Source of the DNA: an uncultured Sulfurovum sp. | GTDB lineage: Bacteria; Campylobacterota; Campylobacteria; Campylobacterales; Sulfurovaceae | Reading direction: 5' to 3' | DNA: 14,667 bases | Assembly: GCA_947311605.1 (NCBI GenBank) | Contig: CAMZLC010000070.1 | Span: 1-14,667, forward strand | Shown here: one piece after another, positions 1 through 6,087 of the stretch | How the letters are laid out: each line of letters starts with the position of its first letter | How positions within the stretch are numbered: the stretch's first letter is position 1 | Notes under the pieces: model-generated | Seen by the model: the letters and a program-made list of their open reading frames with translations, nothing else | Databases searched by the model: none | What the model was told of the DNA's origin: nothing | Translations under genes and position numbers: made by a program

Positions 1-88
1 AGGGTTTTTGCGTCAAATCATTAGGCAGCTGCAGGAGTAGCCCAAATCCGCTTATGCTGTCGATCCATATATGGAGGTGATGAGATTG

Positions 89-1357
89 CTATCTCTTTTT
101 GAGACCAGGCCGCTTGGGCTTTTTCTTGGCATAGGCCTCTCTTCGTTTTTTATCTTTGTCGATATAGCCTTTTTTTTCACGGAGTAGTTTTTTTCTGGGC
201 TGTGCCTGTCTAGGCTGAGTGTCCGTGAGCACAAAGTCGGGATGGACTTCCCGTTTGATGTTGAGCTTGAGATGCTTCTCTATCTTGGAGAATCTGTTGT
301 AGTCTCTGATGGTCAGCAGGGTGATGACTGTGCCCTTGTGCTGGGCTCTGCCCGTACGGCCTACCCGATGGGTAAAGTCATCTGTGCTTTCGGGGAAGTC
401 GTAGTTGATCACCAGTGGCAGTGCCTTGATATCGATGCCTCTGGCCGCAATATCAGTAGCGACGAGCACCTGCGTCTTGCCACTTTTGAGTAGCGAGAGG
501 GATTTGGCTCTGGCACCTCTGTCCAATCCTCCATGGATGAGTGATGTCCATATCTTCTGTGCCTTGAGATAGGTATAGATCTCATCGGCAGAGCTCTTGG
601 ATGCAGCAAAGAGCAGTACCTGCGCCGTGCCGCTCTCCTTGATTAGTTTTGCTGCCAGTTCGGCTTTGCGTTTTCGATCCACCTTGATAGCCCTGTGTTT
701 GATGGCGTTAACTACATCTCTCCTGTCGTGGATCTCCACGATAGCAGGATCTCGCAAGAACTCTTTGGCGAGCTTCTTGATATTTTGGGAGATAGTGGCA
801 GAGAACATCATTGTCTGCCAGGGTCTTTTGCAGTGTTTGAGAATATTTTTGATGTCAGGCAAAAAGCCCAGTTCCAGCATGGTGTCGGCTTCATCGAGGA
901 TGACTGTGTCTATAAATTCCAGAGTGATCTTATGGTTTCCGATGAAGTCCTGTAGTCTGCCCGGTGTAGCGACGACGATGTCTGCACCCTGCTTGAGCTT
1001 GCCAAGCTGTGTGCTTTTGTGTGAGCCGCCTTGCACTTTGACCGTAGTGATATCGAGATATTTACTGAGTGTGCTGATGTTTCTGGAGACCTGGTCAGCC
1101 AGTTCGATCGTAGGGACGATGATCATGGCACGCAGTACCTTGTTGTCCGGCTTGACCACTTTTTGCAGCTTGTTGAGCAGTGGCAGGATGTAGGCAGCAG
1201 TTTTGCCGGTACCGGATTTGGAGGCACCGATAATATCGATCCCTTTCATGGCCAGAGGAATAACCCTGTTCTGTATGGCTGTGGCATGAGGATAGTGCTC
1301 CTGTGCCAAAGCCTTGAGTAGTGCAGGATGAAGATTTAATTTTTCAAATGCTTTGAT
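89..1357 (-). CDS. DEAD-box ATP-dependent RNA helicase, RhlE-like
   Basis: ATP-dependent unwinding or remodelling of RNA duplexes in the cytoplasm, typically in ribosome assembly or mRNA decay. Numbering from the ATC at 1355-1357 (422 aa), visible motifs are the Q motif (F4, then ATAIQ near 25-29), motif I ASKSGTGKT (45-53), Ia PTIELA (82-87), TPGR, DEAD (155-158), SAT (186-188), ATDIAARGID and HRVGRTGR (330-337), followed by a Lys/Arg-rich tail for RNA binding. The only ATG/GTG/TTG start is a TTG at 1307-1309 (406 aa), which cuts off the first part of the Q motif. The reading frame extends upstream in perfect family register to an ATC that has AAGGA six bases before it, so I place the start there. 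Motif Ia has Ile where the family almost always has Arg (PTRELA). It is probably a monocistronic gene. The family call is firm; the subfamily is less so. Confidence 0.93.
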   Translation of the reverse strand: MKAFEKLNLHPALLKALAQEHYPHATAIQNRVIPLAMKGIDIIGASKSGTGKTAAYILPLLNKLQKVVKPDNKVLRAMIIVPTIELADQVSRNISTLSKYLDITTVKVQGGSHKSTQLGKLKQGADIVVATPGRLQDFIGNHKITLEFIDTVILDEADTMLELGFLPDIKNILKHCKRPWQTMMFSATISQNIKKLAKEFLRDPAIVEIHDRRDVVNAIKHRAIKVDRKRKAELAAKLIKESGTAQVLLFAASKSSADEIYTYLKAQKIWTSLIHGGLDRGARAKSLSLLKSGKTQVLVATDIAARGIDIKALPLVINYDFPESTDDFTHRVGRTGRAQHKGTVITLLTIRDYNRFSKIEKHLKLNIKREVHPDFVLTDTQPRQAQPRKKLLREKKGYIDKDKKRREAYAKKKPKRPGLKKR

Positions 1358-1384
1358 GGTAGATCCTTGATTGCTTTGTGTTAT

Positions 1385-1390
1385 ATTGTA
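1385..1390 (-). promoter_or_regulatory. -10 box of the helicase gene
   Basis: The minus strand reads TACAAT here, about 28 bases upstream of the ATC codon at 1357, which would give a leader of roughly 20 bases. A Shine-Dalgarno-like AAGGA (about 1364-1368) follows. No convincing -35 box is visible, as is usual in Campylobacterota. The position fits a start at 1357 much better than the internal TTG at 1309. Confidence 0.5.
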
Positions 1391-1448
1391 GCGAAATTCT
1401 ATCAGAGGCCAATATAGTGAGGGCTACACCCCTTAACATTAGATGCGA

Positions 1449-3287
1449 TCAGGCATCGATCTCCTGTAGCTTTGCTTCAAACCGTGCTACGATCTCCTCA
1501 TCGATTTCAGCAGCGATCTCCAGTTGTTCAAACAGTGCATCGATCTCCTGCTGTATGAGGCCTATCTCCTTGGAGAGTGTCATGATCGCGTCATTGTTGC
1601 CTTGCTTGGATGCCTCTGTGAGCTCCTGGTTTTTGGCTGACATCTGCGTTTCAAGTTTCTCTATTCCTGTTTCACATTCGGCTATCTCTTTGGTGTAAGG
1701 TTTTCGTTCGGCATTGCGTTCGCTCATAATAGCTTTGCGTAGTTTTTTACGTTCTTTGTGGTGGAGTGCAGGTTTCTTCTTTTTAGGCTTGCTGTTTCCC
1801 TCCTCCTCTTCCCAGCCGATCTTCTCCAGAAACTCTGCATAGCTGCCGTCAAAATACTCTGCTCCGCCCTTGTGAAAGATGATCAGTGCATCTGCCAGAC
1901 GATGCAGCAGCATCTCCGAGTGAGTGACCATAATGAGAGAGCCCTCAAAGGCATCTATGGCATCTGCCAGTGCATCGATCGACTGCATATCGAGGTGGTT
2001 GGTCGGCTCATCGAGGAAGAGCAGGTTGGCAGGCTTGGCAATGATCTTACCCAGCATTACCCGACTGCGTTCACCTCCTGAGAGTACCTCGATCTTCTTG
2101 TCGCCAAGCTCTCCGCTGAACATCATACGCCCTGCGATCTGACGTGCCTGAGGGATGCCGATATCCTTTGACATGGAGGCGATCTCTTCGACAATGGTGT
2201 GCTGGGTGTTGAGTCTCTCTATATTGGTCTGCCCAAAGTGCCCAAAAACCGTAGAGGGGTGATACTCCAGCGTGCCTTGCTGCTCAGCCAGCTCCCCTGC
2301 GATATAGTTGAGCAGGGTGGATTTTCCCTTGCCGTTCTTGCCGATGATAGCCAGTCTCCTGCCTTTTTCCATCGCAAAAGTGAGATGCGTGAAGAGGGGC
2401 AGATCAGGATCATACCCAAAGCCCAGATCATTCGCACGGAAGATCACTTTGGCAGGCGTATCCTGATAATGAAACCTAAAAGAGAGATTGGCATCACTGC
2501 TCAGATCCTCCATCTCTCCCATTCTGTCCAGCTCTTTCTGTTTGGATTGTGCGAGGGCTGCCGTGGAGGCTCTGGCTTTGTTGCGTGCGACAAACTCCTC
2601 CAGCTCTTTGCGTTTTTTGTCCTGGTTTGCTTTGGTCTTTTCGTAGGTTTCGTCGGCAAGTTCAAGCGTGCCGTAGTACTTGTGGCTGTCACCGCTGACC
2701 AGATGCAGGCCTTTGCGTTGTACCCCCATGGTATGTGTGGTCACGGAGTCCATGAAGTCTCGGTCGTGCGTGATCAGTATCACCTCTCCGTCAAACTCAC
2801 GGATAAACCCGCGCAGCCATCGCAGTGAGAGGATGTCGAGGTAGTTGGTAGGCTCATCCAGCAGGAGCAGGTTTGGTTCGGTGGCGAGGAGTTTGACCAG
2901 ATTGATCCGTATCTGAAATCCTCCGGAGAAACTGATGGGGTTCTTGTCCAGGTCTGCCTCCGTAAACCCCAACCCAAAGAGAAGTTTTTCTATTTTGTAA
3001 AAATTCCACTGTTCATCTTCGGGCAGCACCAGTGCACACTCTTCGCGTACTGTAGGCTCAGTAAAGACCAGATGCTGTTTGAGCGTGCCGATACGGTAGT
3101 TTTTGGGGATAGAGATGCTGCCGCTGTCATGAGGCTCTTCGCCGAGTATCATCTTGAAGAGAGTGGACTTGCCTGAGCCGTTACGCCCGACAAATCCGAT
3201 CTTTTGCTGGCTCTGCATTTTGAAATTCACAGTGTCGAAGAGCAATTGCCCGCCGAAGCCTTTGGAGAGGTTGGTGAGTTGTATCAT
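1449..3287 (-). CDS. ABC-F family ATPase (translation factor type)
   Basis: Soluble protein with two ATP-binding cassettes and no membrane segment. ABC-F proteins bind the ribosomal E site and relieve stalled or antibiotic-blocked translation. In 612 aa I see Walker A 34-42 (GRNGSGKST), a first signature SGGFQ (121-125), Walker B DEPTNYLD (144-151) and switch His174. A charged interdomain linker (about 213-262) follows, then Walker A 316-324 (GKNGKGKST), signature SGGERSR (403-409), Walker B DEPTNHLD (426-433) and switch His456. The tail, about 500-612, is highly charged and predicted as a coiled coil, as in Uup-like members. The ATG at 3287 sits about 30 bases from a TATAAT box and starts directly with the first cassette. 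It is separated from the helicase by about 90 bases. Which ABC-F subgroup it belongs to, and whether it gives antibiotic protection, cannot be told from sequence reading. Confidence 0.95.
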   Translation of the reverse strand: MIQLTNLSKGFGGQLLFDTVNFKMQSQQKIGFVGRNGSGKSTLFKMILGEEPHDSGSISIPKNYRIGTLKQHLVFTEPTVREECALVLPEDEQWNFYKIEKLLFGLGFTEADLDKNPISFSGGFQIRINLVKLLATEPNLLLLDEPTNYLDILSLRWLRGFIREFDGEVILITHDRDFMDSVTTHTMGVQRKGLHLVSGDSHKYYGTLELADETYEKTKANQDKKRKELEEFVARNKARASTAALAQSKQKELDRMGEMEDLSSDANLSFRFHYQDTPAKVIFRANDLGFGYDPDLPLFTHLTFAMEKGRRLAIIGKNGKGKSTLLNYIAGELAEQQGTLEYHPSTVFGHFGQTNIERLNTQHTIVEEIASMSKDIGIPQARQIAGRMMFSGELGDKKIEVLSGGERSRVMLGKIIAKPANLLFLDEPTNHLDMQSIDALADAIDAFEGSLIMVTHSEMLLHRLADALIIFHKGGAEYFDGSYAEFLEKIGWEEEEGNSKPKKKKPALHHKERKKLRKAIMSERNAERKPYTKEIAECETGIEKLETQMSAKNQELTEASKQGNNDAIMTLSKEIGLIQQEIDALFEQLEIAAEIDEEIVARFEAKLQEIDA

Positions 3288-3316
3288 TATGGTTAGTCCA
3301 AATTATTTTTTTGGGA

Positions 3317-3322
3317 ATTATA
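3317..3322 (-). promoter_or_regulatory. -10 box of the ABC-F gene
   Basis: The minus strand carries a perfect TATAAT preceded by GC, 30 bases upstream of the ABC-F ATG. The leader would be about 20-25 bases. The 82-base gap between the ABC-F gene and the small membrane protein gene holds nothing else recognisable; no terminator hairpin with a T-run was seen. Confidence 0.55.
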
Positions 3323-3369
3323 GCAGAAAGAGATTGGGGAGTGATTGGATAAGAAGAAAAGGGTTGGAC

Positions 3370-3624
3370 TTACGCCCTCTTTTTGCGAAGTATCCCATAC
3401 AGTGTGATGGCGATCCAAAAGATCTCTATGAGCAGTGAGCCGAGGTTGAAATGTACCAGCAGGGAGATGGTCAGCAGAATTGCACCGATGAGATTGAGGT
3501 ACTGATAGAGAGAGGAGTCAAAATCCGTCTTTTTGGTCTGCAGCAAAAAGTAGGCATAGACAATGAAAAGCATCCCGACAAACCCGATGATCTGATAGAT
3601 ATCCATAGTGATTGGTTTCATCAT
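3370..3624 (-). CDS. Small three-helix membrane protein, CBU_0592-like
   Basis: An 84-aa hydrophobic protein with a start DIYQIIGFVGM-like segment, three likely membrane helices (about 9-26, 39-59 and 60-79) and a basic C-terminal RKKR. The opening, a short loop LLQTKKTD, and the later LYQYLNLIGA motif match the CBU_0592-like family, whose function is unknown. The first ATG (3622-3624) overlaps the toxin stop codon as ATGA, which suggests translational coupling. A second in-frame ATG at 3604-3606 gives the N-terminus MDIYQ, which is more usual for the family, so the true start may be 3606 (78 aa). Neither start has a strong Shine-Dalgarno site. The A+T-rich toxin gene just upstream may supply the transcript. 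Confidence 0.8.
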   Translation of the reverse strand: MMKPITMDIYQIIGFVGMLFIVYAYFLLQTKKTDFDSSLYQYLNLIGAILLTISLLVHFNLGSLLIEIFWIAITLYGILRKKRA

Positions 3625-3905
3625 AAATATTTCTTATCTTCCCATTTAAAGATATCCAGAACCCTGATCACATCAGTACCTATTTTATAAATCACCGTAT
3701 ATCCCATGTAGATTAGATCTCTATAGCTATCATCATCTCTGATATAAAGAGAAGCCCTATGCATACGAGGATTATCTGTCACCATTTCAAATTTTTCTTT
3801 AAGCTTTCTTTTGAATGCTATGGAGACAGAGACTTTGTCTTTGGCAATATACTCAACCACAGATTGTAAGGCTGTGCGAAACTGTTTTTCGTAAATAATG
3901 CGCAT
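3621..3905 (-). CDS. RelE/ParE-type toxin
   Basis: A 94-aa basic protein with the fold pattern of the RelE/ParE superfamily: N-terminal helix pair (FRTALQSVVEYIAKD, then a Lys-rich helix FKRKLKEKF), the NPRMHRASLYI stretch and C-terminal strands DLIYMGYTVIYKI and VIRVLDIF. Members either cut mRNA on the ribosome (RelE) or poison gyrase (ParE); sequence reading does not separate the two. It follows its antitoxin gene with only 3 bases between stop and start, and its TGA overlaps the next start as ATGA. The gene is clearly A+T-richer than argH: one 60-base stretch (3781-3840) is 32% GC, against 58% for 4681-4740 inside argH. That contrast suggests it arrived by transfer. Confidence 0.85.
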   Translation of the reverse strand: MRIIYEKQFRTALQSVVEYIAKDKVSVSIAFKRKLKEKFEMVTDNPRMHRASLYIRDDDSYRDLIYMGYTVIYKIGTDVIRVLDIFKWEDKKYL

Positions 3906-3908
3906 TTG

Positions 3909-4133
3909 CTAGCTTGTACCCATCTCTTTCCAGAATGCTTCGTGCTCTTGATAGTCAGCATTTTTTTCAGCATTTTTTACACGTGACTGTATGTCATCAA
4001 TATTGCTTACCACAAAGGACTTACGCGCATCATCATTGATGACCATCTTCTCTATGATTCCCTCTCTGAGGGAGCGCAAATATTCTAAAAAAAAGTCTAC
4101 CTTTTGTTCATTTATCTCTAGTTGAATCTGCAT
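3909..4133 (-). CDS. Antitoxin partner of the RelE/ParE-type toxin
   Basis: A 74-aa acidic protein placed directly before the toxin gene, in the usual antitoxin-first order. Its N-terminus (EINEQKVDFFLEYLRSL) resembles a family of small putative antitoxins in Campylobacterota and other bacteria. The C-terminal half (DIQSRVKNAEKNADYQEHEAFWKEM) is charged and helical, suited to wrapping the toxin. I see no clear DNA-binding domain. A strong Shine-Dalgarno GAAGGAG lies 5-6 bases before the ATG at 4131-4133, and a TATAAT box lies about 22 bases upstream, inside the stop region of argH. Base composition is low in GC (33% in 3961-4020), like the toxin. The functional assignment rests mostly on gene order and size. 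Confidence 0.75.
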   Translation of the reverse strand: MQIQLEINEQKVDFFLEYLRSLREGIIEKMVINDDARKSFVVSNIDDIQSRVKNAEKNADYQEHEAFWKEMGTS

Positions 4134-4140
4134 GAATACT

Positions 4141-4174
4141 CCTTCTTTTGCTCTATTATACCTTCTTTTGCTCT
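4141..4174. repeat. Two 14-base direct repeats at the antitoxin leader / argH end
   Basis: The 14-mer CCTTCTTTTGCTCT (plus strand) occurs at 4141-4154 and again at 4161-4174, a 20-base period. The second copy is the last coding part of argH (EQKK codons). The first copy supplies the Shine-Dalgarno site of the antitoxin gene. The six bases between them read TATAAT on the minus strand, forming the probable antitoxin -10 box and containing part of the argH stop. The unit could be a local duplication from the event that placed the toxin-antitoxin pair here, or an operator with two-turn spacing. Confidence 0.75.
4155..4160 (-). promoter_or_regulatory. -10 box of the toxin-antitoxin operon
   Basis: Perfect TATAAT on the minus strand between the two direct repeats, 22 bases before the antitoxin ATG. 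It overlaps the argH stop codon (TAA), so the toxin-antitoxin operon can be transcribed on its own as well as by read-through from argH. No -35 box matching TTGACA is present. Confidence 0.5.
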
Positions 4175-5550
4175 CTGAGCCAACCCTTCCAGCTCTCCAC
4201 CTGCTCCAAAGTCCTCACGGTAGCCGTACCACCCAGAGACTCCCTCGCATTCATGGATGCACGGTTGTCCAGCAATGCCACAACATCCTCGCCTATACGC
4301 GCATCAATACGCTGCAGGTCAGCCAAGCTGAGCTCTGAGATATCCAAGCCTTTCTCTTCTGCCAGATTGACGACATTGCCTGTGATATGGTAGGCATCAC
4401 GAAATGGTAATCCCCGCTCTTTTACGAGGTAGTCCGCTAGATCTGTGGCACTCAAATGTCCTATCATGCACGCAGCTTCCATCGCCTCCCTGTTGACAGT
4501 CATATCGGCTATCATCTCATTGAGAACCTGTAGGCTGAGTGTGGCGGTGCGTACGGAGTCGAATACCCCCTCTTTGTCCTCTTGCATATCTTTGTTGTAG
4601 GCCAGAGGCAGTCCCTTCATCACGGTCAGGAGTGCCACGAGGTTGCCGTTGACACGTCCCGTCTTGCCACGGAGAAGCTCCGGGATGTCGGGGTTTTTCT
4701 TTTGGGGCATGATGGAACTGCCGGTGGCATGGCGGTCTGAGAGGGTGACCCATTTGAACTCTGCGGCAGACCAGAGGATCAGCTCTTCGCTGAGGCGGCT
4801 GATATGCATCATCATGGTGCTGATATTAAAAAGGATCTCCAGGGCAAAATCACGATCACTGACGGTATCGAGACAGTTGGGTGTAGGTGCAGCGAAATCT
4901 AGGGAGCGAGCGGTCTGCCGGCGGTCGATCGGATGCGGTGTGCCTGCCAAAGCGGCACAGCCGATAGGGGAGAGGTTGTTGCGCTCGTAGGAGCTGATGA
5001 AGCGTTCATGATCGCGCTTGAGCATGGCGGCGTATGCCAGCATATGATAGCCGAAGTTGATGGGCTGGGCATGCTGGAGGTGGGTCATGCCCGGCAACAG
5101 GGTGCTGCTGTGTGCCTCGGCTACTGTGACGAGTGTCTCAATGTTCTGCAGCAGCAGTGCTGCGATAGCCTTGTTGTGTCTGAGGACAAAGAGCCTGAAG
5201 TCCAGTGCCACCTGGTCATTGCGGCTGCGTGCGGTGTGGAGGCGTTTGCCTGCATCACCGATACGGCGGGTCAACTCTCCCTCGATCGCCATATGAATAT
5301 CCTCTTCGTCGCCATCGAGCGTCAACCTCCCCGCTTCGATATCGGCCAGTATCTCTGCCAGGCCTGCGTCGATCTGTGTCTGATCCTCTGTGCTGATGAT
5401 CCCCTGCTGTGCCAGCATCTCGGCATGGGCCCTGGAGCCCCTGATATCCTCTGCATAGAGTACCTTGTCGAAGGGCAGAGAGTCGTTGAGTGCTTTGAGG
5501 AGCTGTGAGCTCTCTGTCTGGATGCGTGCGGATGCGATGTGTTTTCCCAT
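4156..5550 (-). CDS. argH: Argininosuccinate lyase
   Basis: Last step of arginine synthesis: splits argininosuccinate into arginine and fumarate in the cytoplasm, as a homotetramer. Numbering from the ATG at 5548-5550 (464 aa; E. coli is 457), the fumarase/aspartase-superfamily signature GSSIMPQKKNPD is at 277-288 with the catalytic Ser in the SS pair. The THLQHAQP motif has His157 and His160, and TARSRNDQVALD lies near 106-117. The frame also opens at a GTG at 5590-5592, but only the ATG at 5550 has a good ribosome site (AGGGG, 7 bases away). The likely -10 box at 5604-5609 would leave the GTG almost no leader. The N-terminus reads GKHIASARIQ, lacking the WGGRF seen in most ArgH proteins although the following NDSLPFDKVLYAEDIRGS is normal. 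The gene is GC-richer than the toxin-antitoxin pair downstream. Confidence 0.97.
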   Translation of the reverse strand: MGKHIASARIQTESSQLLKALNDSLPFDKVLYAEDIRGSRAHAEMLAQQGIISTEDQTQIDAGLAEILADIEAGRLTLDGDEEDIHMAIEGELTRRIGDAGKRLHTARSRNDQVALDFRLFVLRHNKAIAALLLQNIETLVTVAEAHSSTLLPGMTHLQHAQPINFGYHMLAYAAMLKRDHERFISSYERNNLSPIGCAALAGTPHPIDRRQTARSLDFAAPTPNCLDTVSDRDFALEILFNISTMMMHISRLSEELILWSAAEFKWVTLSDRHATGSSIMPQKKNPDIPELLRGKTGRVNGNLVALLTVMKGLPLAYNKDMQEDKEGVFDSVRTATLSLQVLNEMIADMTVNREAMEAACMIGHLSATDLADYLVKERGLPFRDAYHITGNVVNLAEEKGLDISELSLADLQRIDARIGEDVVALLDNRASMNARESLGGTATVRTLEQVESWKGWLREQKKV

Positions 5551-5603
5551 GGTTTTCCCCTGTATGGTATGGGTCAGGCGTTGAATATCCACCTGTGGTC
5601 AAC

Positions 5604-5609
5604 ATTGTA
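5604..5609 (-). promoter_or_regulatory. -10 box of argH
   Basis: Minus-strand TACAAT in the 129-base gap shared with the divergent thioredoxin gene. It places the transcript start near 5597 and gives a leader of about 45 bases to the ATG at 5550. No ARG-box-like palindrome was recognised nearby. For the thioredoxin gene the same gap holds several TATTAT/TATTTT stretches (5623-5650), but I cannot choose one as its -10 box. Confidence 0.45.
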
Positions 5610-5679
5610 ACGCCCTGACCCCTATTATTCTATTATTGAAAGTATTTTATCGTAAAGTGGATTTAGGATACACTTTTGT

Positions 5680-6033
5680 ATGGAACTTACAGACAAAAAC
5701 TACGAAACGATCATCAAAAACAACAACAAGCCCGTCTGGATAGACTTCTATTCACCCAGCTGCGGTCCCTGCCAGATGCTGGGTGCTTTTGTTGAAGAGA
5801 AGCTCAGGCTCTATGCCGAGGAGAGAGGGGTGCAGGTAGTCAAATGCAATGTCTCCGTCAACCCAAAACTCGCAACCGCATTCAAGATAGACTCCGTTCC
5901 TTTTACCATCGCGGTGATGCCTGACGAGAAACTGAAGTTTCCGGAGATCGGGATGAGGGATGAAGGGTACTACTACAAGGTGATCGACAAGCTGGCAGGA
6001 AAGAGAGGCTTTTTCTCTAGAATTTTCGGTTAG
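5680..6033 (+). CDS. Thioredoxin-like protein with CGPC active site
   Basis: A 117-aa cytoplasmic thioredoxin-fold protein, probably a dithiol reductant. The WIDFYSPSCGPCQM stretch holds the redox pair Cys28 and Cys31, and SVPFT holds the conserved cis-Pro74. The usual thioredoxin has WA.WCGPC; here the residues before the site are SPS, which is less common. An extra Cys56 is present. The C-terminus is longer than that of a housekeeping thioredoxin and ends in a basic and aromatic tail (KRGFFSRIFG), of unknown role. There is no signal peptide or lipobox. The start is the only one that gives a complete fold; the nearest Shine-Dalgarno-like AGGA lies about 11 bases upstream, so translation may be weak. 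It is divergent from argH and convergent with the TRAP permease. Its specific partner is unknown. Confidence 0.9.
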   Translation: MELTDKNYETIIKNNNKPVWIDFYSPSCGPCQMLGAFVEEKLRLYAEERGVQVVKCNVSVNPKLATAFKIDSVPFTIAVMPDEKLKFPEIGMRDEGYYYKVIDKLAGKRGFFSRIFG

Positions 6034-6087
6034 ACTCTTTTTGCTGGTTTTGGCCTTCTTGCTGATGCCTTGACTCAATCTTCTTGG

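Noticed and set aside
1..88. Possible small gene or terminator downstream of the helicase stop
   Set aside because: The only minus-strand frame here is 15 codons long; GCAGCTGC and CATATATG palindromes are present but no stem followed by a T-run, so nothing can be called.
597..1193. Plus-strand open frame of 198 codons opposite the helicase
   Set aside because: It lies wholly within the helicase, whose motifs are intact, and its Ser/Leu/Cys-rich translation resembles no family I know.
1411..1446. Possible hairpin terminator after the ABC-F gene (AGGG...CCCT)
   Set aside because: The stem is only four pairs and no T-run follows on the minus strand.
2199..2828. Plus-strand open frame of 209 codons opposite the ABC-F gene
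   Set aside because: It is antisense to a well-conserved gene, lacks domains and has no ribosome site; it is the shadow of a GC-rich third-codon pattern.
4933..5508. Plus-strand open frame of 191 codons opposite argH
   Set aside because: It is the antisense shadow of argH, with no motif or start signals.
6034..6087. Bidirectional terminator between the thioredoxin gene and the TRAP permease gene
   Set aside because: There is a CTTTTT run after the thioredoxin stop but no stem before it; no convincing hairpin was found on either strand.
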